Shown here in pieces: positions 7,701 to 10,303 of a stretch of 10,303 bases of DNA. Positions within the stretch are counted from its first letter, which is position 1, and each line of letters begins with the position of its first letter. A model generated the notes under the pieces. That model was not told the DNA's origin and made no database searches. It was given only the letters and a program-made list of their open reading frames with translations. A program made the translations under genes and the position numbers. This stretch comes from an uncultured Treponema sp. (GTDB taxonomy: Bacteria; Spirochaetota; Spirochaetia; Treponematales; Treponemataceae): the NCBI RefSeq assembly GCF_938029485.1, contig NZ_CALHGC010000050.1, positions 1-10,303 of the forward strand, written 5' to 3'.

Positions 7701-8009
7701 AGCATTTACCTTTATATTTTCAGGAAGTATCTCTTCAATGGAAGGGGCGACATTTACCAAATACTCTCGGGCTTCTGAAAATTTTTTTAACTTATCAGTC
7801 TCATCAATCGGCTGCTCAGATGAAACAGGAGTAACCGGCTGCTCTGCGACCTGTATGTCCGTAATAACAAAATTCTTAGAAAAAGATTCCACCGATCGGG
7901 GATACCACGGAGTACCGATTGCCGGTTTACACGTTGAAAACATGAGCGTTGCAACAACGGTAAAAAACATTAAAATAATTGTATCTGTAATCTTGTTAGA
8001 TAAGCGCAT
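4701..8009 (-). CDS. Large multidomain surface lipoprotein (Ig-like and InlB-like repeats)
   Basis: The product has 1102 residues. A signal peptide with a hydrophobic core (11-24) and a loose spirochaetal lipobox MFSTC gives lipidation at C27. Three diverged repeats of about 80-85 residues follow (about 75-155, 160-248, 257-342), the last two sharing a pattern like 'PV-L', then 'V---ISV', then 'G-Y', then 'VTR/VKR'. Residues about 355-550 form an aromatic-rich globular region of unknown type. Two Ig-like domains (about 600-702 and 712-815) each carry a YKWYKN/YQWYKN core and a YxYCEVTNTN/YYYCVATNTN strand. Residues about 816-896 (KVTFLAQADAGYEVLRWDG) fit a divergent InlB B-type bacterial repeat. 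A C-terminal domain of about 200 residues ends in YTLKWE. No catalytic motif is seen, so adhesion or scaffolding at the cell surface is inferred. The gene lies 12 bp after the barrel gene, with RBS AAGGAG. Confidence 0.85.
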   Translation of the reverse strand: MRLSNKITDTIILMFFTVVATLMFSTCKPAIGTPWYPRSVESFSKNFVITDIQVAEQPVTPVSSEQPIDETDKLKKFSEAREYLVNVAPSIEEILPENIKVNAVSSLSTMEKVEVSVEINGDGAPLVAGKVVPVTIKIKDMQAKYGEVTKVIKITQNEPFDLILKSLTIADENAMSGSVTLPYKKNILSAADIRAEFICGTETPVIPVVLEKNSLELKEDETIDVKISVKALKGQYKDFAHVVSVTRGKRDENEDVALEPLEMYVQGIKSEIGKEVSVPSNVTQITEDDIVVIFKTFDNLPVKLKPNPIKFDGNDSVNAEISVEGKEGKYLDWNMKFTVKRNAAAVYNPVDKNGNKKYVVKINTITEEIDPFTYYDKDYSFPASKFDEWVVYINAFDNGSNIASYKFKPDSWSGLPEQYAGPDFGSGLKHMGNVKFYRYKSRTDRWGGITPPLFDAEKEKRFYFYRFTASGGVDLDNSMFCVDTHSKFLFYYSDPASISSLGVPGGWTDYAAPPSGSHKQFDEPFYLSDPVGYVKEDGLVVLYSWIKQNITNNNYTAQKNPIFTKPAEKKSSGAGFSPYRNKIKKNKTEVIRTENSDYTVARPLILAQPKALRIPLNSTEDAVMTVKAAPVPDGETLSYKWYKNDYQSNEGGTLIDGEVLYTYRPNRTVATDCYIYCEVTNTNSSNGKTDTVKTDAVKLLISSGPLYTDAAQPKIIKEPESKTLPINTSGSISLKVEALSTDMGKVSYQWYKNTSDSNENGTKLNGEISATLNLNVDTASVKTEYYYCVATNTNDKVDGKKTATRTSAVAKVEVEEAYKIFFDREGKGGITAIYDQKVIQTGDYVKKGKKVTFLAQADAGYEVLRWDGVTDIAENKLSASITVTKQETVRVVIRKIPDTRKLTITAKKLENITLCCDHGSGNKNPDHAYFVYNFKAQIFNTAAEYDTDNYQSLWSIYNGEDTTNAFTQVSKIRKLNKGEAITSSNSTMKEFAQLPETQFFRLDTKLVKYDKKWSNTTIDKQYLSGYGQSVVEFVYDKAKDEWTCKKAAIENNFNIPNVTASFDENFVLKRGQTKDFIINYYVDNYSNFAVGAAEVTYTLKWE

Positions 8010-8017
8010 AAGAACCT

Positions 8018-8023
8018 CTCCTT
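8018..8023 (-). promoter_or_regulatory. RBS of the lipoprotein gene overlapping the upstream stop
   Basis: On the minus strand AAGGAG stands 8 nt before the ATG at 8009-8007. It overlaps the TAA stop (8024-8022) of the barrel gene. The arrangement supports co-transcription and probable translational coupling of the two genes. Confidence 0.8.
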
Positions 8024-8903
8024 ATACTTTAAAAGTCAGCCCGACTGTTACGCCGAAATCAAACGAATTCATATAAAACGAATTAATCGGATGTGTCGCG
8101 ATATCAAAGGCAGGATTTTTAAACTTTGCAGCATCTACTAACTTCTGCGGCATTGTTACATATTTGGGCTTATACACGGTATAAGCTAAAAAACCGCCCA
8201 ATACGATCTCCATATTGGAAAGGAACGGCTGATTGTACTCAATGTATCCTTTAAAGATAAAACCAACAGGGTTAATTCTTCTTATTTGCTCGTCGGTGAC
8301 CAACAGCGTTCCTGTTTCGCTTGAAAAATCCACTTTTCCGCCTGTAGTAGTTTTTAATTCTTCCACTTCATCCGGAGTAAGGTTTGTGTACAGCTCGTAT
8401 GTCGGCTGTGGATCGAGCGGCATTCTAATACCGGTATTAAACCCTACCGCAAGACGATTGCGTAAAAAATACGAACGCAGTCCCGTCGTAAAAGTCATCA
8501 CCGGCGTCATGTGTATACGGCAAAACACGTCTATTCTTTTTCCTTTATTGCCATTCAGCTGAGCATTATATTGCCCCGAAATTTGCCCTGAAAAACCTTG
8601 TCCAAGTCCAAGGGCAAAGCACAAACCCAACCCGCCGAACACACTGTTATCCTGCAGCCGAAAATAACGTATCGAATCAAAAATATAGGTTACATCCGCT
8701 TCTCCAGTGGTAACATAGCCCAGTGAACCGCGCATACCGTCGCCGCCTAAATAATCCATATCCTCCTTGCTAATCTTCGGCCTCGTCAGTGAGCCGGTTA
8801 AATTCGCCTTTAACCCCAGCGTAAAGCCTGAATCAAACGCATAGGCGTGGACGGTAACCGCAGCCAAAAGCAGCGCTGCAACGTTTTTTTTATGTAAATA
8901 CAT
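8022..8903 (-). CDS. Predicted outer-membrane beta-barrel protein
   Basis: The product has 293 residues from the ATG at 8903-8901. The N-terminus MYLHKKNVAALLLAAVTV...HAYA followed by FDSG is a classical signal peptide with an AxA cleavage site near residue 22. The mature part has no hydrophobic helix. It shows alternating strands rich in Gly and aromatics (GGLGLCFALGLGQGFSG, FIFKGYIEYNQPF, MEIVLGGFLAYTVY) and ends in DFGVTVGLTFKV, as expected for a barrel closing strand. An upstream ATG at 8936 would add 11 residues in front of the signal peptide, so the shorter start with RBS AGAGGA is preferred. I do not recognise a named family; similar small barrels occur in treponemes. It is the first gene of an operon with the lipoprotein and may anchor, export or assist it, which is inference from context. 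Confidence 0.75.
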   Translation of the reverse strand: MYLHKKNVAALLLAAVTVHAYAFDSGFTLGLKANLTGSLTRPKISKEDMDYLGGDGMRGSLGYVTTGEADVTYIFDSIRYFRLQDNSVFGGLGLCFALGLGQGFSGQISGQYNAQLNGNKGKRIDVFCRIHMTPVMTFTTGLRSYFLRNRLAVGFNTGIRMPLDPQPTYELYTNLTPDEVEELKTTTGGKVDFSSETGTLLVTDEQIRRINPVGFIFKGYIEYNQPFLSNMEIVLGGFLAYTVYKPKYVTMPQKLVDAAKFKNPAFDIATHPINSFYMNSFDFGVTVGLTFKV

Positions 8904-8911
8904 AGTTTTTA

Positions 8912-8917
8912 TCCTCT
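8912..8917 (-). promoter_or_regulatory. RBS that decides the barrel-protein start
   Basis: AGAGGA on the minus strand is 8 nt upstream of the ATG at 8903-8901. The alternative ATG at 8936 has only GGAG placed two bases away, which is too close, and it would place a charged extension before the signal peptide. Confidence 0.65.
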
Positions 8918-8996
8918 TTTGGGCACCACAGAGCATATCTCCGAAAAATCCATAAAAGTTTCAAAGGTTCCCATAGCCTATTTAAAAGGTGTATTA

Positions 8997-9025
8997 ATGG
9001 TATCGGCAGTATTATTACTTGTCAA
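8997..9025 (-). promoter_or_regulatory. Promoter of the barrel/lipoprotein operon
   Basis: On the minus strand a consensus -35 TTGACA (9025-9020) is followed after exactly 17 bp by TACCAT (9002-8997) as -10. Transcription would begin near 8990 and leave a leader of about 85 nt before the barrel-gene ATG. No other minus-strand candidate in the region is as good. Confidence 0.6.
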
Positions 9026-9051
9026 GAGATTGCGGCTTTTTGTGTCAAGAG
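9020..9051. repeat. 9-bp direct repeat overlapping the operon -35 box
   Basis: tgtcaagag occurs at 9020-9028 and again at 9043-9051, a centre-to-centre distance of 23 bp. The first copy contains the complement of the -35 hexamer. Two same-facing copies about two helical turns apart would suit an operator, but a duplicated -35 or chance is also possible. Confidence 0.5.
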
Positions 9052-9102
9052 CAAACACATCGGAATACAAGCACATCGGAAATATTTTAGGCGTTTGGAG
9101 CC

Positions 9103-9132
9103 GTCCCAAAAAGCAACCGACTTTTTTGAGAC
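9103..9132. repeat. Imperfect hairpin
   Basis: gtcccaaaaag at 9103-9113 pairs with cttttttgagac at 9121-9132, with one mismatch and one bulged T, around a 7-nt loop. It lies just upstream of the RND promoter candidate and outside both predicted transcripts. It lacks a terminal T-run on either strand, so no terminator is called. Confidence 0.5.
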
Positions 9133-9142
9133 ATCCCCAACC

Positions 9143-9171
9143 TTGACTTTACGACGACGGGGGTATAGTAT
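9143..9171 (+). promoter_or_regulatory. Candidate promoter of the RND transporter gene
   Basis: TTGACT at 9143-9148 is followed by TATAGTAT at 9164-9171. Taking TAGTAT (9166-9171) as -10 gives a 17-bp spacer, while TATAGT (9164-9169) gives 15. Transcription would start near 9178, placing the palindrome at 9193-9224 in the 5' leader. Confidence 0.5.
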
Positions 9172-9192
9172 GTGGACTCTTGAATAATCTTA

Positions 9193-9224
9193 GGGAGCTT
9201 TAAAAAACGTTTTTTAAAGCTCCC
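9193..9224. repeat. Perfect 32-bp palindrome in the RND leader
   Basis: gggagctttaaaaaac (9193-9208) is followed without any spacer by its exact reverse complement (9209-9224), giving 16-bp arms. TA precedes it at 9191-9192. The arms share TAGGGAGCTTT with the palindrome before the chemoreceptor gene at 378-429. It ends 20 bases before the RND start codon. As a spacerless palindrome it could be a protein binding site, a hairpin in the message, or the trace of a small insertion. Confidence 0.85.
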
Positions 9225-9244
9225 GCTCGTCAAAGTAGGTGCTC

Positions 9245-10303
9245 ATGGCTTCAAAAAATGCACTGGTTAAAAAGTTATACAAACATCCTCGTGTTATTTT
9301 AGGCATTATACTCGGTCTTACACTCTTTTTTGCCCTGCAACTTCCGCGTATCCGATTTGATAATAATAATTTTCGTTTCATACCGGAAAGCGATCCTGCA
9401 CGAATAGCCGACGCAGAGATGGCAAAGATATTCGGGGATTCGGTGCCGCTTCTCATCGGTATTCAACGGCGCTATTCAACGATAATCGATTGTAAATTTT
9501 TAGAAAAAATGCAGGAGTTGGATAAGCGGCTGCTCGCTTTACCCCTGGTGAAAAATGTCGTATCGCTTACAACGACAACCCATATCGAAGCTGTAGGCGA
9601 TTCAATCGTGAGCGGGAAACTTGTGCCGGAACATTTAACCGGTTCGCCGGAAGAATTGAACACAATTACCGAACGGCTCCGCTCGCTGGATACCTATAAC
9701 CGCAGTTTGATTTCCGACGATTTAAAGGCGACGCAGACGATTATCTTCCTTAATATAAAGCAAGAACAAAGCGGGTCGCCGGAAACGGTTGCCGTATGCC
9801 GTAAAGTGATGAGTATTGCGGAGGAATGGGACTTTCCGGATTCCGTTACTTATGTAACCGGTGCGCCTGTTTTCAGCGAAATTGTAAACGAAGCGACCAG
9901 CCATGATTTAATGTTTCTTGTTCCTATTGTCGTCATCGTAGTGGCGGGGGTCTTGTTTTTTTCGTTTAGAAGATTTACCGGCGTGTTCTTGCCGCTGCTC
10001 ACCGTTATTATTTCATGCATTTGGGCTATCGGCGCGATGGCGCTGCTGCAAATTCCGCTAACGATTCTTTCGACGGTGCTGCCGGTTATCCTAATCGCCG
10101 TAGGCAGCGCGTACGGTATTCATGTTATCAATCATTATTTTGATGAAGTAACGCAGAGTAAGGAAATATCTCGTGAAACGCATTCAACGCAGATTGTCGA
10201 AGCTATGGCGCGGGTTATTCCGCCGGTTTTTTTGGCTGCACTTACGACATTCGCAGGTTTTGTATCCTTCTGCTTTACGAGCGTTGTACCGATTTTTGAG
10301 TTT
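9245..10303 (+). CDS. RND superfamily transporter, MMPL/HAE3-like (partial, N-terminal part)
   Basis: 353 codons are open to the window end, so the 3' part is missing; family members usually run to 700-900 residues with two homologous halves. TM1 is at about 16-33. A periplasmic domain follows (about 34-221), then TM2 222-241, TM3 246-268, TM4 271-293 and TM5 about 324-345. The motif GSAYGIHVINHYFDE (287-301) at the end of TM4 is the signature of MMPL/HAE3-type RND proteins, which move hydrophobic molecules such as lipids or hopanoids using the proton gradient. The N-terminal LPRIRFDNNNFRFIPESDP after TM1 is typical too. The start at 9245 is preceded only by a weak AGTAGG. The gene is divergent from the barrel/lipoprotein operon. 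The substrate cannot be told. Confidence 0.9.
   Translation, partial: MASKNALVKKLYKHPRVILGIILGLTLFFALQLPRIRFDNNNFRFIPESDPARIADAEMAKIFGDSVPLLIGIQRRYSTIIDCKFLEKMQELDKRLLALPLVKNVVSLTTTTHIEAVGDSIVSGKLVPEHLTGSPEELNTITERLRSLDTYNRSLISDDLKATQTIIFLNIKQEQSGSPETVAVCRKVMSIAEEWDFPDSVTYVTGAPVFSEIVNEATSHDLMFLVPIVVIVVAGVLFFSFRRFTGVFLPLLTVIISCIWAIGAMALLQIPLTILSTVLPVILIAVGSAYGIHVINHYFDEVTQSKEISRETHSTQIVEAMARVIPPVFLAALTTFAGFVSFCFTSVVPIFEF

Larger units (their letters stand above)
8904..9244. other. Divergent intergenic control region
   Basis: These 341 bases separate the minus-strand barrel/lipoprotein operon from the plus-strand RND gene. They hold a good promoter for the operon, a promoter candidate for the RND gene, a 9-bp direct repeat touching the operon -35 box, an imperfect hairpin and a perfect palindrome, each listed separately. 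A second direct repeat, cacatcggaa at 9056-9065 and 9072-9081, lies between the two promoters with a 16-bp period. I see no convincing gene here. Confidence 0.7.

Noticed and set aside
7552..8076. Plus-strand open frame of 174 codons opposite the lipoprotein gene
   Set aside because: It lies antisense to the signal peptide and repeat region of a long convincing gene, has no RBS, and its Ser/Thr/Phe-rich composition is what the complement of that coding sequence would give.
8919..9146. Plus-strand frame of 75 codons in the divergent intergenic region
   Set aside because: It covers the operon promoter, the direct repeats and a hairpin, has no usable RBS, and does not look like protein.

Overview
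The window looks like a chromosomal stretch of a host-associated spirochaete, most likely a Treponema. This is an inference from gene content: a large mosaic lipoprotein with a loose spirochaetal lipobox behind a small outer-membrane barrel gene, a dCache chemoreceptor, an Rpn-type PD-(D/E)XK nuclease with a Gly/Ala/Glu-rich tail, and many AT-rich dispersed repeats. I could run no database search, so genus and family names rest on motif recognition.

Layout. Positions 1-243 hold the open 3' end of a plus-strand reading frame that contains a nested palindrome. Positions 244-444 are non-coding and carry three hairpins in a row; the last is a long palindrome ending just before the ribosome binding site of a methyl-accepting chemotaxis protein (445-2544). 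Positions 2541-4640 are a graveyard and landing zone. In order they hold a decayed IS630-type transposase 3' end on the minus strand, a 5'-truncated minus-strand STAS-like/DUF4325 gene, an intact plus-strand Rpn nuclease bounded by exact 13-bp repeats, a minus-strand terminator, and a frameshifted remnant whose C-terminus matches the ending of the next gene. Positions 4701-8903 are a two-gene minus-strand operon encoding an outer-membrane beta-barrel protein followed by a 1102-residue multidomain lipoprotein. Positions 8904-9244 are a divergent control region with promoter-like sequences on both strands and a perfect 32-bp palindrome. From 9245 to the window end runs the first 353 codons of an RND/MMPL (HAE3-like) transporter.

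How it fits together. The intact genes are envelope-centred: a sensory receptor, a surface lipoprotein with its probable barrel partner, and an RND exporter. The accessory material lies between the chemoreceptor and the lipoprotein operon. Both plus-strand envelope genes are preceded by palindromes with the same TAGGGAGC arms, and the transposase remnant ends in a related TAGGGAG sequence. This raises the possibility that the leader palindromes are miniature elements of the same lineage. I see no complete defence system, CRISPR array, rRNA or tRNA. The observations most worth following are the palindrome family, the repeat-bounded Rpn gene with broken neighbours, and the barrel/lipoprotein pair.
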